Below, piece after piece: positions 23,841 to 33,161 of a stretch of 64,000 nucleotides of DNA (positions are counted from its first letter, which is position 1; every line of letters begins with the position of its first letter). The notes under the pieces are model-generated. The model was not told the DNA's origin. It worked only from the letters and a program-made list of their open reading frames with translations, and did not search any database. Where the stretch lies: NCBI GenBank assembly GCA_017302795.1, contig JAFLCB010000001.1:248001-312000 (forward strand), in the 5' to 3' direction. Made by a program: the position numbers and the translations under genes. The stretch comes from Deltaproteobacteria bacterium (lineage in GTDB: Bacteria > Bdellovibrionota > Bdellovibrionia > Bdellovibrionales > JAMPXM01).

Positions 23841-25700
23841 TTACCAGTAGACCGTTTGTGCTTTAGCTTCAGGGGAATTTGGGAAGCGCTTGTGTAGCCT
23901 CTTAAACCACGATCTCCGTTCACTTAGCGGAGGAGCTTGATCACTCGCATAGGCCATCCAGTGTCCACCGCAAGAAGGCGCAGCAGAAGTCACTTTAAAG
24001 CAGCGTAACATCGTGCTCAAGAGTTTCGCCTCGATCGGTGTTTTTCTTTTTTTCGCCGCTTCATCCTCTTTGAATTTGCTCAGCGATTTTGTGAACAATT
24101 CAAATGGCTCTAACACCGGGGCAAACTTTTGATTCTTACAGGGTGCTAAGATCCCCGGTCCTGGACTAATGTTCGCGAGAAAGATCCCGACGCGTGCGTT
24201 CGATTCGGCATCCGTCGGATCATTCGCCAAGATTTGTGCAGCGTTTCCGACATCACGAAGAAGGGATTTCGCAGGCTGAGTCTCCATTAACCCAACCGCT
24301 TTCCCTGCCAGGTCCCATTCGTTCATTGCGATAAGCTTCGAAACAATTAGTGGTTGGATTTTTTTACGTAACTCCGTCGGCATTTTCATGGACATGGTTT
24401 CGTATAAATCGGTCGACGATGTGCCTTGAATAAAAACTCGAATGAGCGAAGCCTCGCCTATCAGCAAAAAATTTTTTTCACTGACGATGTCCTTTGGTTT
24501 CTTCTCCCAAAAGTAAGTCATGCCATAGAAATTTCTCGCATCGTTGGCGACGTCATAAGAACCCGGGTAGTCGAGCGGATTCGGACCTATTTGGTAGGTG
24601 ATGACCGGTGATTCAGAGCTTGGATCGTAGCGTCGACCCCACAGCGAGTCTTCTTTAATCGTAGGATGAGCAACAATGAAGTTTTCAAGAATTTGACGAG
24701 CGTCTGCGAAGCGGCCCATCGCCATCAGCAGGCGTGCATTTAAGACGATCCATGAAAGACTTCCGCCATTGGTCTTTGCAACAGACTGTCCTTGCAAGAG
24801 CTCGTATCCATCCTTTTCGCGACCGAGCTTCAACATGTAAACCGCACGCGCCCATGCATAGAGATCGCTGTACTTTTTAAATGAAGATTTGTCGGACTCG
24901 AGGGCTTTCAGTTCCTTTTCAAGATCAAATGCGAAATTGTCGGCGTCTCGAAACTTTCGGGTAGCGTAATACGCGCGAATCATCCAAAGGACAGGATGAA
25001 GTTTCTTCCGCTTCATAAGATCGGCCAGTGGCAACTGCGATCCCTCGACAAAAAGTTGTTTGACTTTTCCAGCGCTACGGTCTGCCAATGCTTTATCAAC
25101 GGCCTGTCCCCAATCGACATAGATGTCATCGATTTGATTGGCAAGCCAGGCCGAGCGTCGTGCGAGCCCAATCGCAGAATCTACCCACTCGTGCGTCGGA
25201 AACTTTTTTGCAAACTTCAGAAACGCTTCGCGCGCGAGTTTGGCTTGCGCAACATCGACTTTAGAAGCCCCAAATATGTAACCGTCGTAACCAGCTTGCG
25301 CGAATCGTAAATGCGACCGACCAAGGTAGTAAAGTGCGATGTCATCCGTTGCCTTTTCAAAGTGTCCGATTGCCTCCTTGTATTTTTCTGCGCGAAACGC
25401 GAGAACGCCCTCCGACAATGCGCTTCCAGGGGCCGGCTCTTCTGTTTCTTCTTCGTAATGATCAGGGCTGTCGTCCTCTTTTTTTGCGCCTAAAAGCTCC
25501 CACGCAAACATTTTGAAATTCTGCTCGGTACGATTGTTGGGATCAAGGTGTGCCACCTGATCTTGAGCGCACCTATCAAGGTCTACCGCATCAGGTGAAA
25601 GCGCGCCGTAAGCCAGGCAGGAATTGCTGTAGCAACCCCACGGCCCACAAGCGTAAACCTTTGCCGAAAGTAGAAAAAAGACAGCGAAGATGATCTTCAC
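23841..25700 (-). CDS. Secreted TPR-like protein
   Basis: The 619-residue product has a signal peptide ending in VYAC, so lipidation is possible though the lipobox is poor. A Cys-rich start (ACGPWGCYSNSC) is followed by an acidic patch, then a long helical region. Helical pairs such as FRAEKYKEAIGHFEKATDD near residue 105 and LNARLLMAMGRFADARQIL near 305 look like tetratricopeptide repeats. Its start overlaps the stop of the upstream DUF3142 gene by four bases, so they are co-translated. A scaffold or envelope role is inference. Confidence 0.7.
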   Translation of the reverse strand: MKIIFAVFFLLSAKVYACGPWGCYSNSCLAYGALSPDAVDLDRCAQDQVAHLDPNNRTEQNFKMFAWELLGAKKEDDSPDHYEEETEEPAPGSALSEGVLAFRAEKYKEAIGHFEKATDDIALYYLGRSHLRFAQAGYDGYIFGASKVDVAQAKLAREAFLKFAKKFPTHEWVDSAIGLARRSAWLANQIDDIYVDWGQAVDKALADRSAGKVKQLFVEGSQLPLADLMKRKKLHPVLWMIRAYYATRKFRDADNFAFDLEKELKALESDKSSFKKYSDLYAWARAVYMLKLGREKDGYELLQGQSVAKTNGGSLSWIVLNARLLMAMGRFADARQILENFIVAHPTIKEDSLWGRRYDPSSESPVITYQIGPNPLDYPGSYDVANDARNFYGMTYFWEKKPKDIVSEKNFLLIGEASLIRVFIQGTSSTDLYETMSMKMPTELRKKIQPLIVSKLIAMNEWDLAGKAVGLMETQPAKSLLRDVGNAAQILANDPTDAESNARVGIFLANISPGPGILAPCKNQKFAPVLEPFELFTKSLSKFKEDEAAKKRKTPIEAKLLSTMLRCFKVTSAAPSCGGHWMAYASDQAPPLSERRSWFKRLHKRFPNSPEAKAQTVYW

Positions 25701-26383
25701 AGGCGAGTTCCTCCGAAGAAAGTAGCGAAACCACGAAATTGCGATGCCAGCGCGAGCAATTCGTTCTGACGACTCGTGAGCGTCTGCCCTGGAAGAAGTC
25801 CTATTTTAAAAGGAAACTTCGCGCGCGCAAGACGTTCAATGTACATCTCATTTTCTGCGTGCATTCGATTTTCGCGATAAAACTGAAAGTACACCGTAAT
25901 GTCTGATCCAAATTCGGATCGCTCCAGCGTTAACCAGTCGGTCAGTCCCGTAATGGAAAGATTTTGTTCAGGAGTTTGCTTTCGAATTGCTTCGAGGATC
26001 TCAGACAAATCTTTTTGATAAAATCCCAACTTTGCTGTCGGCGAATCGTAGTCGAGCTGAAGTCCCCGAACGGTCACACTTTTCGATTCCCACGCTTGTT
26101 TCAACGCGAAGAATTGCGTTATAACCTCGGCAACCTGCGGTCGCGTTTCAAAACGAAAAACGATTGTAAGCTCTTTCACTTTCCACGGCCAAGGCGCCGG
26201 TCCCCGCTTCTCAATCCGACCCGACCGACTGAAGTGTCGCTGTAAAACGAAGACAGAAGCTGTACCGACGTTCTTCGCCTGTTGTACGTAAGCCGCTGGC
26301 CATATCCAAACATCTGGATTTGCAGACGGAGCAGCGCTGGCAGGTACAACGCGACCAAATAGTAGAAGTAATACTATAAACAT
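25697..26383 (-). CDS. DUF3142-type secreted protein
   Basis: The 228-residue product has an N-terminal hydrophobic signal (ending ASAAP). The pattern VRGLQLDYDSPTAKLGFY near 104-121, followed by LSITGLTDWLTL, resembles DUF3142, a TIM-barrel-like family of unknown function. The second gene of a three-gene minus-strand operon (lipoprotein, DUF3142, TPR-like protein), with gaps of 5 and minus 4 bases. Catalytic activity is unknown. Confidence 0.7.
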   Translation of the reverse strand: MFIVLLLLFGRVVPASAAPSANPDVWIWPAAYVQQAKNVGTASVFVLQRHFSRSGRIEKRGPAPWPWKVKELTIVFRFETRPQVAEVITQFFALKQAWESKSVTVRGLQLDYDSPTAKLGFYQKDLSEILEAIRKQTPEQNLSITGLTDWLTLERSEFGSDITVYFQFYRENRMHAENEMYIERLARAKFPFKIGLLPGQTLTSRQNELLALASQFRGFATFFGGTRL

Positions 26384-26388
26384 TAGAC

Positions 26389-26697
26389 CTATACTGAATC
26401 ACCGCGAGGGGTCTGCGGCAAGCGTTGAGCGGTTCCAAAGGTGCATGGCGAAGCCGACCGAAGTTTGCCAAACGCCTCAAAAGGGGGGCACTTGGTTAGG
26501 AGAACGTCCGAGCCGAAAAGCGGACTCAGCTTACCGGTACTTTTTGTGGGCCGAGGTACATCTGGTCTGGCTTGTTTGGTTGGTCCACAAAGCTTCAAAC
26601 TAAAGCGAGGATAGCTAACCTTGATATCGGTTCTTACAGGAAAGTGGTAGCACCCCAAAAGGGATAAACAAATTAATAAAATTAGGTTTTTTTTCAC
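26389..26697 (-). CDS. Small lipoprotein
   Basis: It begins at a GTG with a short basic N-terminus and a hydrophobic run ending in the lipobox SLLGC. The remaining 80 or so residues are Pro-rich and have no recognised fold. It lies five bases upstream of the DUF3142 gene. The signal is convincing, but the low-complexity C-terminus leaves some doubt that the frame is intact. Confidence 0.5.
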   Translation of the reverse strand: MKKNLILLICLSLLGCYHFPVRTDIKVSYPRFSLKLCGPTKQARPDVPRPTKSTGKLSPLFGSDVLLTKCPPFEAFGKLRSASPCTFGTAQRLPQTPRGDSV

Positions 26698-27071
26698 TTT
26701 GCCACCGTAGGAAATAAAATCTTGTTTTTCAATGATTAAAGACTAATGACTGACGGGCGATCGCATATCGCCACCCCGGCGTCTTCTAGGCCTTCGGCGG
26801 GCCGTTCGAGTGTTCTTAAAGCCGAACACAGCCGTTTCGAGACCTAAGTTATCGTAATGAATGTCGGTTAACGAATATTCGGCCCCAGTGTGTCTGCAAA
26901 TCCAAACAAAAGTTTGATCGAAGCTAAGCGACGCCGATGCGAGTCGCATTCTGACGATAGCTCGATCTAAAAAACCGCACGGCACGAACGATGAAACACG
27001 AAGATCACGACCGGGATCTCTGATATTCCTGGACCCGTCCGGCGCGAGAAACACAATACCCCCAAATTTCC
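26698..27071. other. Intergenic stretch with an uncertain minus-strand frame
   Basis: A minus-strand frame (26743-27147) runs through this region but starts inside the next gene and has no ribosome site. Its middle part (SFDQTFVWICRHTGAEYSLT) reads protein-like, while its end is an Arg-rich run. It may be a remnant or chance. No RNA gene or terminator was seen. Confidence 0.3.
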
Positions 27072-27929
27072 TTACTGCGCGGCAAGCGGAATGGCCATTG
27101 CCCGACTCTTTGCAACCGATTTTCGAAGTGATGCACGGTAACTCCAAAGGCTTGTATTGAAAACATTTGGCGCGCCTTTTCGCTCGGCTGTCTTGAATGC
27201 TGGTTCGTAAATCGACTTTTCTACAGTTGCCGTGACGGCAAAAGCTGCTGGACCAAGGCTTTTTGGAAGCAGCCGGAGGTCTTCATGAAACATGCTTGGA
27301 ATCAATTGTCCGAGCCAAACTGCAATTGGGAGCATTGTATAGAAAAGATCAGGACTGACGACGTAACCCTCTTCGATGCGTTCGAGGAAAACGTCGCCCA
27401 TTAGGAACAGCTTCCACGACTTGTAGAGATCTTCCGTGCGACGATACTCGCCAACAACTTCGAACAGATCCGAATTTAGCAAATCACCCGGGGCAACAAA
27501 TGTTCGATTCGTCACACCCAAGTTTTTCACATGCCGAAACGCAGGTTCTGATCGAACAACGACCTGGTTTGGTGAAATCCGCGATTGCGCTTCGCCGCTT
27601 CCATCCAAATAGGATTTCACGACAAGCTCTGTGCAGAACATCTTATGGTCACTGTCGAGATCAATTGATGTGTCGTAGTCGATTCCTTTTTTTGCATATG
27701 CGTAAGCTGCATCACTGGCACGACGTGAGACAGCCGCGCGCGTTGCCGGATTCTTCCAGCGAAGAACAGTGAGCGTGTTGTATTGATCTTTTGAAAAATG
27801 CTTCCAGGGAAACTCTCGCACTCCCGTTTCAATCAGGGATTCTAGCGTGGTTCGTTGTCCGTTGCGAACGCGAACCATGAAAGCGTGAGAGTGGAAATTC
27901 TGCCCTACCCAAGTGACGAAGTGTGGCAC
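27072..27929 (-). CDS. Permuted papain-like (YiiX/NlpC-P60 superfamily) protein, possibly 5'-truncated
   Basis: It starts at a GTG two codons after an in-frame stop and without a ribosome site. The 285-residue product has the family's His in NFHSHAFMV near residue 15 and Cys in DHKMFCTELVVKSYL near residue 99, the permuted order His then Cys. Relatives are amidases or lipases of the cell envelope. The usual GD(I/L)-type strand before the His is missing and there is no signal peptide, so the 5' end may be lost or shifted. It lies 26 bases downstream of a secreted-protein gene. Confidence 0.6.
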   Translation of the reverse strand: MPHFVTWVGQNFHSHAFMVRVRNGQRTTLESLIETGVREFPWKHFSKDQYNTLTVLRWKNPATRAAVSRRASDAAYAYAKKGIDYDTSIDLDSDHKMFCTELVVKSYLDGSGEAQSRISPNQVVVRSEPAFRHVKNLGVTNRTFVAPGDLLNSDLFEVVGEYRRTEDLYKSWKLFLMGDVFLERIEEGYVVSPDLFYTMLPIAVWLGQLIPSMFHEDLRLLPKSLGPAAFAVTATVEKSIYEPAFKTAERKGAPNVFNTSLWSYRASLRKSVAKSRAMAIPLAAQ

Positions 27930-27955
27930 TTTTCACAGGCGAAACTAAGGTGAAA

Positions 27956-29068
27956 TTAAGGCGACGGGCCGCTTACAAGGCTTTTAAAATATTCTATGCG
28001 TTCACGAGTGAGCTTTTCAATATCGCTCGGACTCATTCCCAGCGGCTCGAGAATTTTTGGATTTACTTTACTTTGTTCGGAAACAAACGTTTCTGCTAAC
28101 GATTTCAACTCGTTTTGAGAGCGAAACTGACGTCGTAAAAAATCCGCAGGAGATGCCCCGTCGGATATTCGACTGGTGACCCAATAATGAAACGCGCCGC
28201 TTGGTGGTGTAAGGCGATTTGAAACCGTTTCATTTATTCCCATTTGCGGTCCTGCAGTAATGGCGTCGATTTCCCGGGAAAATTCCTCGATTTTGTTTGC
28301 TAAAAAAATTCTGTCCTCAGCGGAAAGGTGGGTCTGTTTTGCAATGAATTTTTCGAATTCAAGTAGGGCTTTTGCTTGCCCGCGCACGAGATCGATCACT
28401 TTCGGCGGCAGAAAAATTCCTGCGAAATGAAAATTTATGTCGTGAACTGCTTCATCTCCATTTCGTGCAATTGGATGTCGGGCATTGAATGCGAATTCGC
28501 TGAGATAATCGCGTTTAGATACTCGATCGATTTTAGGTGTATAAAAGCGAAGTGAAATTATCTCATGTCCAGAAGATTTATTCAGATTGGCGATCGCCTG
28601 ATTGGCAGTATCAGCGGCAGGCAATTGAATTTCGCTATCGGAAACTCTTTTGAAGCCAAAATAGTTCGCAAGTTTGTCTCCCATAAGTGAAAAATTCCAG
28701 TTGGGATCGCCGCGAAAGGTGTGCCCGGGCACATTGAACCATTCAGCCCCGTCTTTCTGAACCACCATTCGATGATGGCCCTTCGCATCTCTTGTCACGG
28801 CTTTGATGTGGTAGGTATTTCCGTTGGTAGCGGTTTCGGGCGCAAAGGGGCGGCTATTGAAGGCTTTTACGTCGCCAGGGATACTGAGTTCGGCGAATTG
28901 TCGCGCACAATGCTTCTGCTTGCCGGGAACTTCACTCTGGGCGGCTGATGCGCGAATGATTTCCGGGCGATGGGTCTCTGCTTGGGCGTAAATGGCACTC
29001 GAGCAAGACATTGGAACAATGCCGGCGACCAGCAGTAACCAATGGCGATAGGTCGACGCACGAATCAT
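27956..29068 (-). CDS. Secreted protein of unknown function
   Basis: The 370-residue product has a signal peptide with two candidate ends (SCSSA or IYAQA). The mature part is hydrophilic with a helical C-terminal half. Segments such as DAKGHHRMVVQKDGAEWF and AVHDINFHFAGIFLPPKV do not recall a family to me. It precedes the papain-like gene on the same strand, and the two may act together at the envelope. Confidence 0.6.
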   Translation of the reverse strand: MIRASTYRHWLLLVAGIVPMSCSSAIYAQAETHRPEIIRASAAQSEVPGKQKHCARQFAELSIPGDVKAFNSRPFAPETATNGNTYHIKAVTRDAKGHHRMVVQKDGAEWFNVPGHTFRGDPNWNFSLMGDKLANYFGFKRVSDSEIQLPAADTANQAIANLNKSSGHEIISLRFYTPKIDRVSKRDYLSEFAFNARHPIARNGDEAVHDINFHFAGIFLPPKVIDLVRGQAKALLEFEKFIAKQTHLSAEDRIFLANKIEEFSREIDAITAGPQMGINETVSNRLTPPSGAFHYWVTSRISDGASPADFLRRQFRSQNELKSLAETFVSEQSKVNPKILEPLGMSPSDIEKLTRERIEYFKSLVSGPSP

Positions 29069-29226
29069 GCGAACAAATCCTTCTTTCTTTCTATTGAGAC
29101 TCTAGTGTCTATCGGCGATAGCCCGTTTTTTCTGCATTGCTGAACCGGTCTACTGCACCGAACTTTAGTCGAGGAACGGCGCCGTCAGGCGATGCTTCAT
29201 TATCGTCGCTCTGTCAAAAACCGACT

Positions 29227-29600
29227 TCAGTCTGTTCCGACTTCTTTTCTCCGATTGAGAATTGTGGGCCAGTGCGGACGCATTTGCTCGACGATATTGT
29301 CGGCAATCAGCTGGCTGCCATTGCGAGTGGTATGACCAAAATTGAGATCTGCGCCACGACCGAAGTAGTCGCGAAAGCGCTAAGGTCTTAAAGCTCGTTG
29401 CGAATTCATCAGCCACTTGAAGATCGTGCTTCTCGTTGCTCCACGCTTTCATCTGAGAGAGTGGAGACGCGAGGAGATTCGGGAAGATGGGCGCGATTGC
29501 GTCTGCGACACACTCTCTCCGCCAATTTTGAAAGTACGCGAACCCACGGTACTTTTTGACCGAGCACCCTCTAAAATTGAAATGACATTTGAAGATCCTA
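29227..29600 (-). pseudogene. Decayed 3' part of an SGNH-hydrolase-like gene
   Basis: Three short blocks in three frames together read like the C-terminus of an SGNH/GDSL hydrolase: SKSTVGSRTFKIGGES (about 29565-29510), AIAPIFPNLLASPLSQMKAW (about 29490-29430), and FRDYFGRGADLNFG then HTTRNGSQLIADNI before a TGA at 29227. The last block has the DxxH-type catalytic Asp/His pattern. At least two frameshifts are needed to join them. The 5' part is gone, replaced by a radical SAM gene start. A continuous frame across the junction exists but is a by-product. Confidence 0.5.
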
Positions 29601-30508
29601 AAAGACCGGAAGCAGCGGTGCTGATAGCTCGCCCACTCAACTTTAAACGGAAGTGAAAGCAGCAACTGTCCAACTTCTTCCACCTTGGCTCGGCTATCGT
29701 TAAAACAGTCATCGACAAAATGATAGTTTTGCACCCCGAAGTTTTCATAACTGCTTATGAATTCTTGCTTCAAGTCAGTTAAAGATTTGCGAAAGTTTTC
29801 GTTCTTATCGTAGTTGCAGAATTTGCAGTTAAATGCGCAACCCCTTCCGATTTCTATCGGTAGGGGTTCATTTGGCTGAACAAACCAATGCTTCTTCCAA
29901 TCGTGAGGCGGGCAGACTTTCGGTTGCTTGTATTGAAGTGCTGTGTCGACCACCCGCTTGTTGCCCATCATTTTGTAATGAGGATCTCGGCCAGCTATTA
30001 GATCTTTTAAGACCTCAGGAAAAACTTTGTCGACAACCCCCATTACAAGATAATCGATTTCCGTGATATCGTTGAAAAGTTGATTTCCGAAAAATTGAGC
30101 TTTTGCGCCGCCGACAAAGACTTTCGCCTTAGGCGACTTCTCAGTTATAATCGCTCGGAATTTTTCGAACCAGTTCTTTCGCAGAATTGGGTCATTCGAA
30201 ATGATCCCGTAATCATAGTAACTTCGAGACAGCTTGTGCCGGGGGGTATATCGGTCATATTCCTTGTTGAACTCTGGTGGCGTAAAAAAAGTCGTTGAAA
30301 GCCCTACGCCAATAAAGTCCTCATCCAAAAACAGTTCTAAAAATTTAAAGAAATCTGGAAAACTATAAAACTTATCGAGAACGAAAGTTTGAATGCCTTG
30401 TGCTTCTAGTTCATGAGCAATTCGGTAAGGCCCTAAGTATCTGGGGCCAGCCACGGCGTAGCTGGTGTTGTCCGAGATAAGCAAAAATTTAGGTCCGGCA
30501 ATTTTCAT
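29600..30508 (-). pseudogene. 5'-part of a B12-binding radical SAM gene, 3'-truncated
   Basis: About the first 290 residues read as a cobalamin-dependent radical SAM protein. A Rossmann-like N-terminus (KFLLISDNTSYAVAGPRYLG) is followed by the iron-sulphur motif CAFNCKFCNYD near 231 and LPFKVEW. The reading then leaves the family: the remaining radical SAM barrel (substrate half) is missing and downstream sequence comes from an unrelated gene remnant. The gene is therefore probably inactive, although the frame stays open to 29165. The start has no strong ribosome site. Confidence 0.6.
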
Positions 30509-30967
30509 TCCCTAACGGTAGGGATTCTCAATTTCAAATTCAACATACTTTTTCCAGCTGCAGGAATTGAATTTGTTTTTGCGGCCTAGCTTTGGTTGCC
30601 TGAGTCGATTTCGCGCACAAGGGGGATAGGGAAAAGAAAGCGGTCTTTTGGTTTGGTTTGCTGGCGGCCCTCTTGAACTAGCGGCTAACTAGATTTCCGA
30701 GTTTGTTCTGATCTGCCATGCTGCCAAGCCTTCAAACTTCGATTGATTTGTTTCGCTTCAATGCCCATCAAGAAGCCCATCAAGAAGCCCATCAAGAATG
30801 AACCGGGCGCCGGAAAACAGCCTAAATTTTTGGAATTAATGGCTAAAAACTAAGTCTGAAGGCGCTGTTTTTCTCGACAGATTTGGCCGAAAGATTTTGC
30901 ATCCTGGCGCGCTCTAACATACAAGCGAGCTTCCTCAATTCATCCGAAAAAGCGCAGGAGGCTTTCA
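30509..30967. other. Intergenic region with a short tandem repeat
   Basis: It lies between the divergent radical SAM remnant and the beta-barrel gene. A 12-bp unit (CCCATCAAGAAG) is repeated three times (about 30764-30798) inside a 30-codon frame (30761-30853; MPIKKPIKKPIKNEPGAG...) that lacks a ribosome site. No terminator or RNA gene was recognised. The promoter of the beta-barrel gene is expected here. Confidence 0.35.
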
Positions 30968-31648
30968 ATGTCTTTTATGTCACGATCCGCGGCCAGCATC
31001 CGAGTTCTCGCCGGTCTTTTAATTCTCGTTCCATGTGTTTCAATGGCAGCGCCAAAGAATGCTTCAAAAGCTGCGGCAAAAGTCGATCCCAAGAACAACG
31101 AGGCTACTATCGGATCAAGCCTTGGTGGCGGATCTTCGCTACCTGAAGCAATCAGAGGTCACTTAAGCGTTTTCGGAATGTTCGATATGGCTGACCAGTT
31201 CGAGCTAAGCGGCGGCACAAAAGCTGACTCAGAACGAACGTTCCTGGTTGGAGCAAACTATGAATTTGACCAATTCAACCCAGGCCTCTCGCTTCAAGTT
31301 GGTGGATCTTACGATATCTCACGTGAAGTGAAAAATTCAGGTGGCCTAAAAGTAAGCGAATGGACTGGTTACGGAGAAGTCACCGCTAAGGTTTCACCTA
31401 AATTTAAAGTTATGGGCGGAATGAACTATAACTTCCCATCGCTTTCAAATGCAGCGGCTGGCGCCTCGATAAAAGGAAAAATCGGATTTCAAATGGGCGC
31501 GTCTTTTCAATTTGCCCCACAGCTGGCGTTCGATGCTCGCTGGCGCCAACTTGAAATGGAAGTTTCGGGCAACAACGGTCAAGGTGGATCAACTGCAACA
31601 GGCGTCAAGATTTCAGGCTTCATGCTTGGCGGGCGCTTTCTCTTTTAG
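30968..31648 (+). CDS. Outer-membrane beta-barrel protein
   Basis: AGGAGG precedes the ATG. The 226-residue product has a signal peptide ending VSMAAP, a short Lys/Ala-rich linker, and about eight alternating amphipathic strands. The C-terminus, ISGFMLGGRFLF, has the terminal Phe expected for BAM-inserted barrels. Size fits an 8-stranded OmpA/OmpX-like barrel. Function beyond that is unknown. HutD-like gene starts directly after it. Confidence 0.8.
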   Translation: MSFMSRSAASIRVLAGLLILVPCVSMAAPKNASKAAAKVDPKNNEATIGSSLGGGSSLPEAIRGHLSVFGMFDMADQFELSGGTKADSERTFLVGANYEFDQFNPGLSLQVGGSYDISREVKNSGGLKVSEWTGYGEVTAKVSPKFKVMGGMNYNFPSLSNAAAGASIKGKIGFQMGASFQFAPQLAFDARWRQLEMEVSGNNGQGGSTATGVKISGFMLGGRFLF

Positions 31649-31651
31649 TTC

Positions 31652-32230
31652 GTGAAACTGATTCGACAAACTGACTACAAACGGATGCCGTGGAAAAACG
31701 GGCTTGGATTCACCGATCAGATCGCAATCGGGCCCCAAGATGCAAAGTTTCCGAACGATCCGTTTGATTGGCGACTGAGCACCGCCACAGTTTCTGATCC
31801 GGGTCCATTTTCTGTCTTTCAGCACTGTGACCGATGGCTAACAGTGGTCGAAGGAAATGGACTCACTCTGAACGATCTACCTCTTCGATACGGCGAATGT
31901 GCCCGCCTTTCGGGAGAAGCTCCCGTTCACGGCAAACCGATCGATGGTTCAGTAAAAGATCTTGGACTCATCTTCGCCCGGCGGGCGTGCAATGCAGAAA
32001 TGAAATTTGTCGAGGCAAACACCGGATCTCTTATAGTTGATTGCGATGCTGATAAATCTTGTTTTCTGTACTTGTGCAGGGGCGAGCTCGCCATTGGCTC
32101 TACCTCGATGGTCGCAGGTGAAACACTAGCACTTGAAGCGAATGTTGCTACGAAGCTTCTCTGTGTAGAAAAGGCGGAATTTGTGCTCATCAAAATTTCA
32201 AGCTTGCTCGACAAGGTAGCGACAACGTAG
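31652..32230 (+). CDS. HutD/Ves-family protein
   Basis: It begins at a GTG four bases after the previous stop. The 192-residue product has the family opening WKNGLGFTDQIAI and the cupin-like pattern DWRLSTATVSDPGPFSVF. A further match is DRWLTVVEGNGLTL near residues 62-75. HutD proteins are small bicupins associated with histidine use; Ves is a cold-response relative. No hut genes are nearby, so a role in histidine breakdown is uncertain. Confidence 0.8.
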   Translation: MKLIRQTDYKRMPWKNGLGFTDQIAIGPQDAKFPNDPFDWRLSTATVSDPGPFSVFQHCDRWLTVVEGNGLTLNDLPLRYGECARLSGEAPVHGKPIDGSVKDLGLIFARRACNAEMKFVEANTGSLIVDCDADKSCFLYLCRGELAIGSTSMVAGETLALEANVATKLLCVEKAEFVLIKISSLLDKVATT

Positions 32231-32397
32231 GTCGTCACTGACGTCCGTTTGTTAAACGTTTCAATTTGAGACGCCAAAATCTCAGTTCGCTCTAAATGCA
32301 ATCCGCGAAAAGAATGTCTCAAACCGACACGAAAACCGGTTTACCGCTGTCTTGCATCCTTCCCTGGTGCTGAACAACCGTTCGCGGGAGAATCGAA

Positions 32398-33150
32398 ATG
32401 ACCAAAGAATTTTTTTTAAAATCGATGGCAATAGCCGGAGTACTCTTTTGCGCTGTTTTCGCGTCAACCTACAGCGAAATATCGCGCGCGCAGAGTGTCC
32501 GACTTGAAGTTGTGAAATCTCAAGCCGCAGGTGCTCCCCGGGGCTCTCTCAATCTAGGCGAAGAGCTGGTGGTTTCAGCAAACGATCAAATGAAAATGGA
32601 CGTTGAGTTTAATAGCCGGCGACTTTTGCGTTTTCATCAACTTTGGAATCTCTACCTTTTCAGAAACGAAGCGGCTGCCCGTACCCTGCAAGCGCAAGTT
32701 GATGCGATGGTGGAGGAGGATTCGCGACCCGCTACGGAGGCAGAACTTGCGCTTGCAGATGCCGAAAAGCGCGAACCAAAGCAAATCGCAGTCACTTTGC
32801 GCCCCGAGACATCAAAGGCGCGATCGGATCTTCGATCCAAAAACGAGTTAAACGAAACTGCACGAAAAGAATCTGATGCCACTCGATTGACAAAGGTGCA
32901 CGCAGGCCTACCCCCGGATCAAGTTTCGCAGCTTATCGAAGAAAATTCGAAAGTTCTCGCCAAGCGATTGCGAGCAGAAATGGCGGCCGGTGGGGAGAAT
33001 GGCGAAAAGGCGAAGGTGAACCTTGCGTATTTGCAGGAAACACTGCTACCGAAGCTTCGCGATCCTCAGTACTTCTCCGTCTCGAGAAATGCTTTTGACA
33101 AAGAGTTCGACAAAGTTGTGGGCAAATCAGGAACCGCCACAGGTCGATAG
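32398..33150 (+). CDS. Secreted helical protein of unknown function
   Basis: A GGGAG site precedes the ATG. The 250-residue product has a signal peptide (hydrophobic run to about residue 32, ending RAQS). The mature protein is strongly charged and helical (ATEAELALADAEKREPKQ), probably a coiled coil. No family recognised. It is convergent with the following minus-strand gene, with only 11 bases between the stops. Confidence 0.6.
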   Translation: MTKEFFLKSMAIAGVLFCAVFASTYSEISRAQSVRLEVVKSQAAGAPRGSLNLGEELVVSANDQMKMDVEFNSRRLLRFHQLWNLYLFRNEAAARTLQAQVDAMVEEDSRPATEAELALADAEKREPKQIAVTLRPETSKARSDLRSKNELNETARKESDATRLTKVHAGLPPDQVSQLIEENSKVLAKRLRAEMAAGGENGEKAKVNLAYLQETLLPKLRDPQYFSVSRNAFDKEFDKVVGKSGTATGR

Positions 33151-33161
33151 CGTTACAAGTA

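Noticed and set aside
26743-27147. 134-codon minus-strand frame as a separate gene
   Set aside because: Its start lies inside the papain-like gene, there is no ribosome site, and its end is a low-complexity Arg run. A remnant cannot be excluded, but a functional gene is not supported.
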